The translations under genes and the position numbers were made by a program. Positions 52,984-61,709 of a stretch of DNA of 64,000 nucleotides are shown piece after piece (position 1 is the stretch's first letter; the number at the start of each line of letters is the position of its first letter). Source of the DNA: CAYSGL01 sp964520985 (lineage in GTDB: Bacteria > Pseudomonadota > Alphaproteobacteria > Micavibrionales > Micavibrionaceae); the NCBI GenBank assembly GCA_964520985.1, contig CAZFPB010000001.1:620001-684000 (forward strand), read 5' to 3'. The notes beneath the pieces were generated by a model. It was given only the letters and a program-made list of their open reading frames with translations, made no database searches and had not been told where the DNA came from.

Positions 52984-53814
52984 TTAAGGCAGCAGGTAGG
53001 TTTTATGCCAGTCTAGGTGATCGGCCATGAACGACTGAATGAAGAAATAGCTGTGATCGTATCCATCCTGCAGGCGTAGCGTGAGCGGTTGCCCCGCCAC
53101 CCGGCACGCCTCGTCAAACAGATGCGGTTGTAATTGCTCTTCCAGATAGGGATCGGCCGCGCCTTGATCAATCAGGATAGGTGTTTTTGTCGGCGCTTGC
53201 GAAACGAGAGCACAGGCATCATGCCCGCGCCACATCGCTTCATCGGCGCCGAGATACGCCGCAAAAGCTTTGCGCCCCCAAGGCACGCGGCTCGGCGCCA
53301 CGATCGGCGAAAAGGCCGAACAGGACTGAAACAATCCCGGATGACGCAAGTAGAGAGTGAGCGCCCCATGCCCGCCCATCGAATGACCGAAAATTGATTT
53401 ACGCGCCGCCAAAGGCATGTCCTTTTCGACGAGCGGCAGCAACTCTTGGATCAAATAACTTTCCATGCGGAAGTGCGTGTTCCACGGCGCCTGCGTTGCA
53501 TCGAGATAAAACCCCGCTCCCTGCCCTAGATCATACGACTCATCATCCGGCACATCCTTGCCGCGCGGTGATGTATCGGGCGCCAGCACGGCAAGGCCTA
53601 ACTCCGCAGCCCGCATGTACGCCTGCGCCTTGGTCGTAAAATTATCTTCGGTGCAAGTGAGGCCTGAGAGAAACACGACATAGGGCACAGTGCCTTTTTC
53701 CGCTTGAGGCGGTACAAACAGCGAGAAATTCATGGCTGTACCGGTCTGCACGCTATCATGCGTGTAGTAAGACAGCGTGCCGCCGTGACAGTGATGGGAT
53801 TTTTTACACTCCAT
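52984..53814 (-). CDS. fghA: S-formylglutathione hydrolase
   Basis: Second step of glutathione-dependent formaldehyde oxidation: hydrolyses S-formylglutathione to formate. The 276-residue serine hydrolase has SIFGHSMGGHGALTLYLR with the catalytic Ser, PILIDQGAADPYL with the Asp region, and GYDHSYFFIQSF with the His. It overlaps the frmA stop by one base (TAATG), so the two are coupled. Confidence 0.95.
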   Translation of the reverse strand: MECKKSHHCHGGTLSYYTHDSVQTGTAMNFSLFVPPQAEKGTVPYVVFLSGLTCTEDNFTTKAQAYMRAAELGLAVLAPDTSPRGKDVPDDESYDLGQGAGFYLDATQAPWNTHFRMESYLIQELLPLVEKDMPLAARKSIFGHSMGGHGALTLYLRHPGLFQSCSAFSPIVAPSRVPWGRKAFAAYLGADEAMWRGHDACALVSQAPTKTPILIDQGAADPYLEEQLQPHLFDEACRVAGQPLTLRLQDGYDHSYFFIQSFMADHLDWHKTYLLP

Positions 53815-54920
53815 TAGTATTTCACGATACTGCGAATGCTCTCGCCTTTATGCATCAGATCGAAAGCCTTGTTGATCTCTTCGAGCGGCATCGTGTGCGT
53901 AATCAGATCGTCGATATTGATGCGGCCATCCATGAACCAATCGACAATTTTGGGCACATCCGTGCGCCCACGCGCCCCGCCGAAAGCAGAGCCGCGCCAC
54001 ACGCGCCCGGTGACCAGTTGAAACGGCCGCGTCGAAATTTCCTTGCCCGCTCCCGCCACACCAATAATGACGCTCTCGCCCCAGCCTTTATGGCAGCACT
54101 CCAGCGCCTGACGCATCACCTCGACATTGCCGATACATTCGAACGAGTAATCGACACCGCCATTGGTCAGGTCGATGATCGCCTGCACGACATTATCGAC
54201 TTCGCGTGGATTGATAAAATCCGTCATCCCGAATTTGGTCGCCAGTTCTTTGCGGTTGTTGTTGAGATCAATTCCGATGATCCGGCTGGCACCGACCATG
54301 CGCGCGCCCTGAATCACATTCAGGCCGATGCCGCCCAGACCGAACACCGCCACCGTCGAACCCGGTTCCACCTTCGCATCGAACACCACCGCGCCCACGC
54401 CTGTCGTGACGCCGCAGCCGATATAGCAGATTTTATCGAACGGCGCGTCTTTACGCACTTTGGCCAATGAAATTTCTGGCAGAACGGTAAAGTTAGAAAA
54501 AGTCGAACAGCCCATATAATGCAAGATCGGTTTGCCGTTCAGCGAGAAGCGCGACGTGCCATCCGGCATCAGGCCCTTGCCTTGCGTTCCACGAATTTTC
54601 TGGCACAGATTTGTTTTGGGATGCAGGCAGTAATCGCACTCGCGGCATTCGGGGGTATACAGCGGAATCACATGATCGCCGGGCTTGAGGGATTTCACGC
54701 CTGCGCCGACTTCGCGCACAATGCCTGCGCCTTCATGACCAAGGATTGCCGGGAACGCGCCTTCGGGATCATCGCCCGATAGGGTAAACGCATCGGTATG
54801 ACACACGCCGGTCGCCATGATTTCGACCAGTACCTCCCCTTCTTTCGGCCCGTCCAGATCGACCAGTTCGATTTCCAGCGGCGCGCCTGCGCGCACGGCA
54901 ATAGCAGCTTTGGTTTTCAT
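53814..54920 (-). CDS. frmA: S-(hydroxymethyl)glutathione dehydrogenase (class III ADH)
   Basis: Oxidises S-hydroxymethylglutathione, the formaldehyde adduct. The 368-residue product has GVCHTDAFTLSG, GHEGAGIVREVG, the structural zinc site ECRECDYCLHPKTNLC, and VAVFGLGGIGLNVIQGARMVGASRIIGIDL as the NAD-binding fold. It is paired with fghA and lies 55 bases after the cytochrome bd genes. Confidence 0.97.
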   Translation of the reverse strand: MKTKAAIAVRAGAPLEIELVDLDGPKEGEVLVEIMATGVCHTDAFTLSGDDPEGAFPAILGHEGAGIVREVGAGVKSLKPGDHVIPLYTPECRECDYCLHPKTNLCQKIRGTQGKGLMPDGTSRFSLNGKPILHYMGCSTFSNFTVLPEISLAKVRKDAPFDKICYIGCGVTTGVGAVVFDAKVEPGSTVAVFGLGGIGLNVIQGARMVGASRIIGIDLNNNRKELATKFGMTDFINPREVDNVVQAIIDLTNGGVDYSFECIGNVEVMRQALECCHKGWGESVIIGVAGAGKEISTRPFQLVTGRVWRGSAFGGARGRTDVPKIVDWFMDGRINIDDLITHTMPLEEINKAFDLMHKGESIRSIVKY

Positions 54921-54975
54921 GATTTAAGTCCTCACATTCATGGTGCGGACAGTCTAGGCAGTTATGCCGCAAGCA

Positions 54976-55095
54976 TCAAATCAAAAACATCACGAATTTG
55001 ATGAAGTAGCCGATAGCGCTGACGGTGAACAGGCCCGCGCACCACAGGCCGATAAACCACGCCCATTGCTTTTGTTTGTCAGTAAGTGTGATCAT
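54976..55095 (-). CDS. DUF2474/CydX-like small subunit of the bd oxidase
   Basis: A 39-residue peptide from ATG 55095 ending at TGA 54976-54978, overlapping the cydB 3' end by 17 bases. It has a short basic N-terminus with QKQWAWFIGLW and one membrane span (AGLFTVSAIGYFIKFVMF). This Trp-rich start and single span match the small accessory peptides (DUF2474/CydX) that follow cydB and stabilise the oxidase. Confidence 0.75.
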   Translation of the reverse strand: MITLTDKQKQWAWFIGLWCAGLFTVSAIGYFIKFVMFLI

Positions 55096-56095
55096 GCGAG
55101 GTCTTCCCGCGGAAAGTGTAATAACAAAAAGCCGTATAGCCGAGTATCACCGGCAGCATCAAGCTAACCCCGATCAATAAGAGCGAGAGCGACGTCCCCG
55201 CCGCAGCCCCCTGCCACAGCGACACTTCATACGGCACGATCCATGGCCACAGACTGATGGCAAGGCCGAGGTAGCACAGCAGGAACAATCCCATGCTGAA
55301 CATAAACGGTTTATATTCCGCCTCACTGCGCAGCGAGCGCCATGCCATGAAATAGACGATCGCCGTGATAATCGGCAGCGGCATCAAGAAATAGAAATTC
55401 GGCAGCGTGAACCATTTCATGAAAGACGATGTCTCTAAGAACGGCGTCCACAGGCTGATGACACCGATAAAGATTGCGATGAACAGCAGCACATATTTCG
55501 CGCATTGCCGCGCCCATGCCTGCGTGTCGCCATCGGTTTTCATGATTAGCCACGTTGCGCCGAGCAGCACGTATCCGCATACCAAGGCCAATCCACAAAT
55601 CACGCTGAATGCGGTGAGCCAGTCGAATGCGCCGCCCGAAAAAGCACGGCCTTCCACGTCGATGCCCTGAATAAAACCGCCAAGGATAAGCCCCTGAAAG
55701 AACGCTGCGCCGAGCGATCCGAAGTGGAACGCGTAATCCCACAAATACCGGGATGTATCCGCCTTGAAGCGAAACTCGAACGCCACGCCCCGGAAGATCA
55801 GGCACAACAACATCCCGATAATCGGAATGTAGAAAGCCGGCATGACAATCGAATAGGCCAGTGGGAAAGCGGCGAATAATCCGCCGCCGCCCAGCACCAG
55901 CCATGTTTCATTGCCATCCCAGAACGGCGCGATCGAATTCATCATCTTATCGCGGCATTGGTGGCTCGGCGCAAACGGGAACAGGATCCCCACCCCCAGA
56001 TCAAATCCGTCGAGCAACACATAAAGCAGAACTGCCGTGGCAATAATACCGCCCCATATCAGCGGGAGATCAATCACGTGTTCGAAGGTAAACAT
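55079..56095 (-). CDS. cydB: Cytochrome bd-type quinol oxidase subunit II
   Basis: The 338-residue product has about eight to nine spans and the CydB motifs VLLDGFDLGVGILFPFAPSHQCRDKMMNSIAPFWDGNETWLV, FRGVAFEFRFK. It partners CydA in oxygen reduction with quinol. It shares one base with the cydA stop. Downstream lies the DUF2474-like peptide. Confidence 0.95.
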   Translation of the reverse strand: MFTFEHVIDLPLIWGGIIATAVLLYVLLDGFDLGVGILFPFAPSHQCRDKMMNSIAPFWDGNETWLVLGGGGLFAAFPLAYSIVMPAFYIPIIGMLLCLIFRGVAFEFRFKADTSRYLWDYAFHFGSLGAAFFQGLILGGFIQGIDVEGRAFSGGAFDWLTAFSVICGLALVCGYVLLGATWLIMKTDGDTQAWARQCAKYVLLFIAIFIGVISLWTPFLETSSFMKWFTLPNFYFLMPLPIITAIVYFMAWRSLRSEAEYKPFMFSMGLFLLCYLGLAISLWPWIVPYEVSLWQGAAAGTSLSLLLIGVSLMLPVILGYTAFCYYTFRGKTSHDHTY

Positions 56096-57492
56096 CAGCG
56101 CAACTCCTCGTCTGCATCGCTCAGCAACGGCGGCACATCGACGCCATGCGAGCCATAAGGCTCATCGATTGTCTGGTTCGGCCCTTTGCGCACCAGCTTG
56201 AAAATGTAATAAATCGCGGATCCAAAAATAATCGTATAGACGATCACGAATGCCAGCAGCGATAAGGCCACATGCTCTCCCAATACTGGCGAGACGCTTT
56301 CACTCGTACGGATCACGCCATAAACCGTATACGGCTGACGACCGACTTCGGTCACGAACCACCCCGCCAGAATAGCCACAAAGCCCATCGGTCCCATCAT
56401 CACGCACCATCTCTGGAACAGGCGGCTATCGAACAGGCGTTTGCGGAAGAACAAAATTGCCGCCAGCACGCCGGTCAAAATCATCGCCATACCGATCGAC
56501 ACCATCACGCGGAACGACCAGAAAACGATGGCCACTGGTGGACGGTCTTCCTTGGCGAATTCCGACAGGCCTTTGATTTCTCCTTTGAAATCATGCGTCA
56601 GAATAAAACTCGCCAATCCCGGAATTTTAATCGCATGCGCGACCTCTTCCGCCACATCATCCGGCCAGCCGAATAAAATGAGCGGTACGGAATGCTCAGT
56701 TTTGTAGAGACCTTCCATCGCCGCGACTTTGGCAGGTTGATGCTCCAGCGTATTCAGGCCATGCATATCGCCGATGATCAGTTGCAGCGGCGCGACGAAC
56801 ACCGCCATCAGCATCGCCATGCCGAGCATGATGCGTGCATGCGGAATGTGGCGGCGTTTCAGCAGATACCATGCCCCGACCCCGCCTACGGCAAACGCTG
56901 TCGTCAGGAACGCACCCACCACCATGTGGGATAATCGGTATGGGAAGGACGGGTTGAAAATAATCTCGATCCAGTTTTCCGGGTAGAGCAAGCCATCATC
57001 ACCGATGCTGAAACCCTGCGGCGTCTGCATGAAGCTGTTGGCCGCCAGAATCCAGAACGCAGACACCAAGGTGCCAAGCGCCACGATCACCGTCGCACTG
57101 AAATGCATCCGCGGGCTGACCCGGCCCCAGCCGAACAGCATGATACCGAGGAAAGAGGCTTCAAGGAAAAAGGCGGTCAAAACTTCATAGCCCAGCAGCG
57201 GGCCGAGCACATTTCCGGCGCGATCGGAGAAAACCGACCAGTTGGTGCCGAACTGATAGGACATGACAACGCCCGAGACGACCCCCATCCCGAACGCTAC
57301 CGCGAAAATCTTGATCCAGAATTTATAGACATCCCGGTAGACCGGGTTGCCGGTTTTCAGCCACCGCCATTCAACCACAGCCAGCCAGCTGGCAAGACCG
57401 ATGGTAAAGGCCGGAAAAATAATATGGAATGATATGGTAAAGGCGAACTGGATGCGGGCGAGTAAAAGCGGGTCGAGATCTATATCAAGCAT
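56095..57492 (-). CDS. cydA: Cytochrome bd-type quinol oxidase subunit I, short Q-loop (CioA-like)
   Basis: The 465-residue protein holds the three haems. His23 in FTISFHIIFPAFTIG is the haem ligand position, and VTEVGRQPYTVYG is the family signature. The periplasmic Q-loop is short, as in the cyanide-insensitive CIO subgroup, which fits the DUF2474 gene next door. The divergent region 57493-57633 holds the promoters for this operon and the lipoproteins; no clear FNR or ArcA box seen. Confidence 0.95.
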   Translation of the reverse strand: MLDIDLDPLLLARIQFAFTISFHIIFPAFTIGLASWLAVVEWRWLKTGNPVYRDVYKFWIKIFAVAFGMGVVSGVVMSYQFGTNWSVFSDRAGNVLGPLLGYEVLTAFFLEASFLGIMLFGWGRVSPRMHFSATVIVALGTLVSAFWILAANSFMQTPQGFSIGDDGLLYPENWIEIIFNPSFPYRLSHMVVGAFLTTAFAVGGVGAWYLLKRRHIPHARIMLGMAMLMAVFVAPLQLIIGDMHGLNTLEHQPAKVAAMEGLYKTEHSVPLILFGWPDDVAEEVAHAIKIPGLASFILTHDFKGEIKGLSEFAKEDRPPVAIVFWSFRVMVSIGMAMILTGVLAAILFFRKRLFDSRLFQRWCVMMGPMGFVAILAGWFVTEVGRQPYTVYGVIRTSESVSPVLGEHVALSLLAFVIVYTIIFGSAIYYIFKLVRKGPNQTIDEPYGSHGVDVPPLLSDADEELR

Positions 57493-57633
57493 GAGATACC
57501 TCTTATAAAGGACAGCTTGATCGGGACCTTCTGCTCCTATCCACAGTTTGTCAAGAATGTGGCGGAACTTTTAGTGGCGCCCGGTCATTAGCCAGCCCAC
57601 AACGCAATTTTATCGATGAAAAGGCTTAGGATT

Positions 57634-57894
57634 ATGAAACAAACCCTCCCCGTTCTCTTTAGTTTTATGGCGATTCTGGCCCTTTCGGCCTGCGCCAAGA
57701 CCCTGCCACCTGGCGAATACAGCAAAACCCAGAAATCGACCTCAGCCGACGGCACAACGGTCAAAAAAACCACCAATACTGACGTTTATTACGATGCCAA
57801 CGGCAATAAACGCGTGACAGAAGAGGTCGAAACCTCTAAAGATCCTAAAGGCTTAATGAATAAAAGCACATCGAAAACAACTAACACATACTAA
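57634..57894 (+). CDS. Small Thr/Lys-rich lipoprotein
   Basis: From ATG 57634 the 86-residue product has a lipoprotein signal with lipobox LSAC (cysteine 20) and a hydrophilic, Thr-rich mature part with DGTTVKKTT, YYDANGNKRVTEEVE and DPKGLMNKS. TTAGGA precedes this ATG; ATG 57616 is a possible alternative. Related to the next gene (see 57910). Confidence 0.75.
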   Translation: MKQTLPVLFSFMAILALSACAKTLPPGEYSKTQKSTSADGTTVKKTTNTDVYYDANGNKRVTEEVETSKDPKGLMNKSTSKTTNTY

Positions 57895-57909
57895 TTAGGA
57901 GTATAGACC

Positions 57910-58167
57910 ATGAAAAACACCCTTATGCTGGCAGCAGCTCTTCTGACCCTCGGCGTTGCCGCTTGCGATGACAAAACATCGACAGAAACAACTGAAACAT
58001 CGACCGTTGACGGTACGACTGTTGAGACCACAACAACTGAAGAAACAACCGTTGATGACGGCGTTGTTGTTGAGCAAGAAAAATCGACCGAAACAACGGT
58101 TGATCCAGAAGGCGCAATGAACAAAGAAACAGTTGAAGAATCCACAACGGAAACAACAGCTGAATAG
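57910..58167 (+). CDS. Small Thr-rich lipoprotein, paralogue of the previous gene
   Basis: The 85-residue product has lipobox VAAC (cysteine 19) and a mature part with over 40% Thr and Glu (TSTVDGTTVETTTTEETT, EKSTETTVDPEGAMNKETV). It shares the DGTTV and DP(K/E)G-MNK motifs with the neighbour at 57634, so the pair probably arose by duplication. Low-complexity and acidic, in contrast to the Lys-rich first copy. TTAGGAGTATAGACC precedes the ATG. Function unknown. Confidence 0.78.
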   Translation: MKNTLMLAAALLTLGVAACDDKTSTETTETSTVDGTTVETTTTEETTVDDGVVVEQEKSTETTVDPEGAMNKETVEESTTETTAE

Positions 58168-58187
58168 TTTCTATTCTGACTAATTCT

Positions 58188-58217
58188 AAAAAGCCTGCGG
58201 TAACGCAGGCTTTTTTT
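58188..58217 (+). terminator. Intrinsic terminator after the lipoprotein pair
   Basis: AAAAAGCCTGCG pairs with CGCAGGCTTTTTTT around GTAA. A clear terminator with a seven-T tail. Confidence 0.93.
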
Positions 58218-58287
58218 ATGGCTGGCGCCCGCTATATCAAGCCCCCTTCCTATGATATGATTCTCTTCGCAAAGAGAGTTATCCATC

Positions 58288-59688
58288 ATGCCCATCACCC
58301 CGCTTCTGCCCTCCTGCTTTTCCGCCAAAGCGTCCAAAGACGCCATCCCGCTGATCGTCATCAAAGACGGTGCGTTGAAAAAACAGTCCGCATCCGTGAC
58401 GCGTCAGGCGGCGGACGAAAACTTTAACGGCAAAGCCGGACAGGTTTTGATTGTGCGTGGTAAGGATGGATCGATTGATCAGGTACTCGCTGGTGTCGGC
58501 GCGAAGATAACCCCCTATGCTCTCGCCGCCGCTTATCAGGCCCTCTCAAAATTATCGCTCGATACACCGTTTGATTTGCAAGGATCGCTGAGCGCGGAAG
58601 AACAAACGTTGTGCACAATCGGCTGGGGCTGGTCTGCGTATAACTTTACGACTTACAAAAAAGCGGCGCGTGCGAAACCGCTGTCACTGATCTGGCCCAA
58701 AGACGCCGATCAGAAACGCGCCAAGGCGATGATCGAATCCGTCTGCCTGATCCGCGATCTCATCAACACGCCGACCAACGATCTGGGCACTGACGATCTC
58801 GCCGCCACGGCCAAGGCGCTGGCGACCAGCCACAAAGCAGACTGCACCATCATCAAAGGCGCACGCATCGAAAAAGAATTCCCGATGCTCTACGCCGTCG
58901 GCAAAGCCAGCCCAGAAAATCCGCCGCAGATGATCGACATACGCTGGGGCAAATCATCGCACCCCAAAGTCACGCTGATCGGCAAAGGCATCGTCTACGA
59001 TACCGGCGGCCTCGACCTGAAACCTTCGCCGCACATGCTGCTGATGAAAAAAGACATGGGCGGTTCGGCGCACGTGCTGGCTCTCGCCCACCTCATCATG
59101 TCGTTGAAGCTGCCCATCAATCTGCGCGTCATTATCCCGACTGCGGAAAATTCCATCGATGCAAATGCCTTCCGGCCCGGCGATGTGATCCAGAGCCGCA
59201 AAGGCTACACGGTCGAGATCGGCAATACCGATGCCGAAGGCCGCCTGGTCGTTGCCGACGCCATCACTTATGCGTCCGAAGATAAACCGGAACTGATGAT
59301 CGATTTCTGCACGCTCACGGGTCATGCGCGCATCGCGCTCGGTTTTGACATTCCGGCACTGTTCAGTAACAAGCTGATCATCGCCGATGCGATCCGCGAT
59401 ACCGCGACGCAAGTCGGCGATCAGGTCTGGCCACTGCCTTTGTGGAAAGACTATAAATCCGAGATGCGCTCCACCATTGCCGACCTGTGCAACGATGGCC
59501 GCGCAGGAAAAGCCGGCGCCATTCACGGCGCCCTCTTCATCCACGAATTCGCCGATCAGTCCATCGACTGGGTGCATGTCGATTGCTATGCGTGGGAACA
59601 GAACGGCAAGCCCGGCCGTCCGCAAGGCGGCGCCGACACAGGTCTGCGCGCTGTCTTCGCGTGGCTGGAACAGAAATATTCGAAATAA
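58288..59688 (+). CDS. Leucyl aminopeptidase family protein (M17)
   Basis: Zinc/manganese aminopeptidase. The 466-residue protein has a short N-terminal domain and the M17 catalytic core: GKGIVYDTGGLDLKPSPHMLLMKKDMGGSAHV (metal ligands and catalytic Lys), ENSIDANAFRPGDVI, and the NTDAEGRLVVADAI signature with the ligand Asp/Glu and catalytic Arg. A paralogue of PepA, in the size range of the shorter M17 branch. The stop abuts the convergent Mur-ligase gene. Confidence 0.93.
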   Translation: MPITPLLPSCFSAKASKDAIPLIVIKDGALKKQSASVTRQAADENFNGKAGQVLIVRGKDGSIDQVLAGVGAKITPYALAAAYQALSKLSLDTPFDLQGSLSAEEQTLCTIGWGWSAYNFTTYKKAARAKPLSLIWPKDADQKRAKAMIESVCLIRDLINTPTNDLGTDDLAATAKALATSHKADCTIIKGARIEKEFPMLYAVGKASPENPPQMIDIRWGKSSHPKVTLIGKGIVYDTGGLDLKPSPHMLLMKKDMGGSAHVLALAHLIMSLKLPINLRVIIPTAENSIDANAFRPGDVIQSRKGYTVEIGNTDAEGRLVVADAITYASEDKPELMIDFCTLTGHARIALGFDIPALFSNKLIIADAIRDTATQVGDQVWPLPLWKDYKSEMRSTIADLCNDGRAGKAGAIHGALFIHEFADQSIDWVHVDCYAWEQNGKPGRPQGGADTGLRAVFAWLEQKYSK

Positions 59689-61002
59689 TTACAAGGACGC
59701 CAGAATATCCTTGGCGAAATCAGAGAGCGTATCATCGCGCGCGCCCATGATGACGATGCGGTCGCCCGGCTGTGCAGCAGTGATAATCGTGCCTTTAACC
59801 GCTGCGCGGTCTTCATAGACCGCCGCCTTTGGCGTTTTGATATTCTTGATAACATCGGCGGAGCCAATCGAGCGGTCAACCGTACCCCCGGCATAATACG
59901 GCTCAACCATCAGCACGATGTCGTCGTTATCCATGCCGTCCGAAAAACACGCGGCAAGATCGTCTTTCAGTAACTTCAAAAATCCATACCCATGCGGCTG
60001 GAAGAACACGATCAGCCGACCTGGCTTTTCTTTCAAGGCCGACAGGCTCGCCGCAATCTTGTCCGGGTTATGCGCAAAATCATCGATCACCGTGATATCA
60101 TTTTTCACCCCGATGGTTTCCATACGGCGCTTGATACCTTCAAACCGCGACAGCTCACTGCGCGCTTCAGACAAATCAATACCAAGCGCTTTCGCCACGC
60201 CCAGCGCCGCCAGCGCGTTCGAAATATTATACGCGCCGGGCAGCAAAAGATGCACGCCGTCGGGACGGACATCCGCCTCATAATTCATCGCATAGGAAAT
60301 GATTTTATCCGGCGATATTTTCTGCGCCAGATCACGCACCGTCGCACTATCAAAATTCAACACAACTTTGTCCGCTTTATTGAGATAGTCGCGAAACAGC
60401 GGGATCAGTTCATCGAGCGGCTTGTGATCGAGCGCGATGTTATTCAGCACGGCAATCGTCGGATGATAATGGGCAATCGACCCATCGCTCTCGTCCGCTT
60501 CGGTGACAAAGATACCCCCATTACCGACCAGCGCCGAACAATAGGGATTTTCCTGTGCGTAGTTACGGAAGATCCCGCCATTCATCACGGTCGGCTCGCG
60601 GCCCAGTTCTTTGAGCAAAAATCCCACCATACCTGTCGTGGTCGTCTTGCCGCTGGTGCCGGCAATCGCTATGCGCACAGGTGCCTGATTGAATAACTCA
60701 GCAAGCAAAGAAGCACGGTGGACAATCGTAACACCCTGATCCTTCGCCGCTTTAATATCGGGAATGGAATCTTCAACCGCCGTGGAAATAACCACGCGAT
60801 CAATTTCGGCGCTTACGCCCGATCCATCCTGTGGAAATAAGGTCATGCCGCTGGCTGTCAGCGCCGCGAATTTTTCCGGCGTGCGCCCCTGATCGTAGGA
60901 GCGGTCAGACCCTGACACCGAAAAACCCTGCCCTTGCGCAATCATTGCCAGCGGCATCATGCCGCTGCCGCCGATGCCGCAAAAAAACAGCCGCTGTGTC
61001 AT
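59689..61002 (-). CDS. Mur ligase family protein (MurC/Mpl-like)
   Basis: The 437-residue product has the Mur ligase order: Rossmann-like N-terminus with CGIGGSGMMPLAM, ATP site GTSGKTTTT at 115-123 (Ser in place of the usual His), EADESDGSIAHYHP, and the C-terminal DDFAHNPDKIAASL. It may be Mpl, which recycles cell-wall tripeptide, or a MurC paralogue. The substrate cannot be fixed from sequence. The start abuts the lipoprotein gene stop. Confidence 0.85.
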   Translation of the reverse strand: MTQRLFFCGIGGSGMMPLAMIAQGQGFSVSGSDRSYDQGRTPEKFAALTASGMTLFPQDGSGVSAEIDRVVISTAVEDSIPDIKAAKDQGVTIVHRASLLAELFNQAPVRIAIAGTSGKTTTTGMVGFLLKELGREPTVMNGGIFRNYAQENPYCSALVGNGGIFVTEADESDGSIAHYHPTIAVLNNIALDHKPLDELIPLFRDYLNKADKVVLNFDSATVRDLAQKISPDKIISYAMNYEADVRPDGVHLLLPGAYNISNALAALGVAKALGIDLSEARSELSRFEGIKRRMETIGVKNDITVIDDFAHNPDKIAASLSALKEKPGRLIVFFQPHGYGFLKLLKDDLAACFSDGMDNDDIVLMVEPYYAGGTVDRSIGSADVIKNIKTPKAAVYEDRAAVKGTIITAAQPGDRIVIMGARDDTLSDFAKDILASL

Positions 61003-61626
61003 TTATTTTTCAGTGATAGGCAGAGGCGCTGCGTTCGGCTGGCCCGTTCCGGTTGCGCCACTTGTCGGCGTCAACGATCCAAACGGACTATCCGTCAGAC
61101 GGCCGCCTGTGCGTTTTTGAATAACGCCTTGCGTGGCATACGTGTCGGAGGGCAATGCTCCCGTGGTCGCGCCGTAATATTCCATTTCACCCTTGTAAAC
61201 GTCCCGCGCCTCCGGCTTCATGTAATCGGGCATCGGGTAGGCTTCGCCTTTCACGCCGGAGAAATCAATCGAGATCGTTTCAGGATAGGCATAGAGGCCG
61301 CGCGAGAAATGATCGTAGGTCGTGCCCGGCACGACGCCGTTGGTGACGTTGGCCAGCGCCGTCGGCTCCAGTTGCGTGTCGACAATCACGGTACGCTTGC
61401 GGTTACCCGGCGCCAGACAGTCGATCGTCAGATCATTGTTGGATTTCATGATCAGGCGCGTTTCGCCCGTGCGCATGATGTAGCTCATATCTTTGTTATG
61501 CACGGTGCATTCGGCATCGTTCGCGCCGGGGGTCAGAATAGTGAAGGGCTGCGTCTGCCCTTCAATCACCGTGGCGCATCCCGCCAGAAGCGTTAAGGAC
61601 ACCAGAACTGCAGATATTTTTTTCAT
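61003..61626 (-). CDS. Unknown lipoprotein
   Basis: From ATG 61626 the 207-residue product has a lipobox LLAGC (cysteine 17) and a beta-rich mature part (VIEGQTQPFTILTPGANDAECTVHNKDM) with Thr/Gly/Pro-rich tail. AAGCTT...-free; a weak GGGGGAAG site lies before the ATG. Similar layout to alphaproteobacterial outer-membrane lipoproteins of unknown role. It may be co-transcribed with the Mur ligase gene downstream. Confidence 0.8.
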   Translation of the reverse strand: MKKISAVLVSLTLLAGCATVIEGQTQPFTILTPGANDAECTVHNKDMSYIMRTGETRLIMKSNNDLTIDCLAPGNRKRTVIVDTQLEPTALANVTNGVVPGTTYDHFSRGLYAYPETISIDFSGVKGEAYPMPDYMKPEARDVYKGEMEYYGATTGALPSDTYATQGVIQKRTGGRLTDSPFGSLTPTSGATGTGQPNAAPLPITEK

Positions 61627-61709
61627 GAAAAGCTTCCCCCGGAACGGGTAGTGAATCAAAGACAGACAATTTTATCGAAAAACGGCGACTCTGTCACGTG
61701 TCAGGCGTA

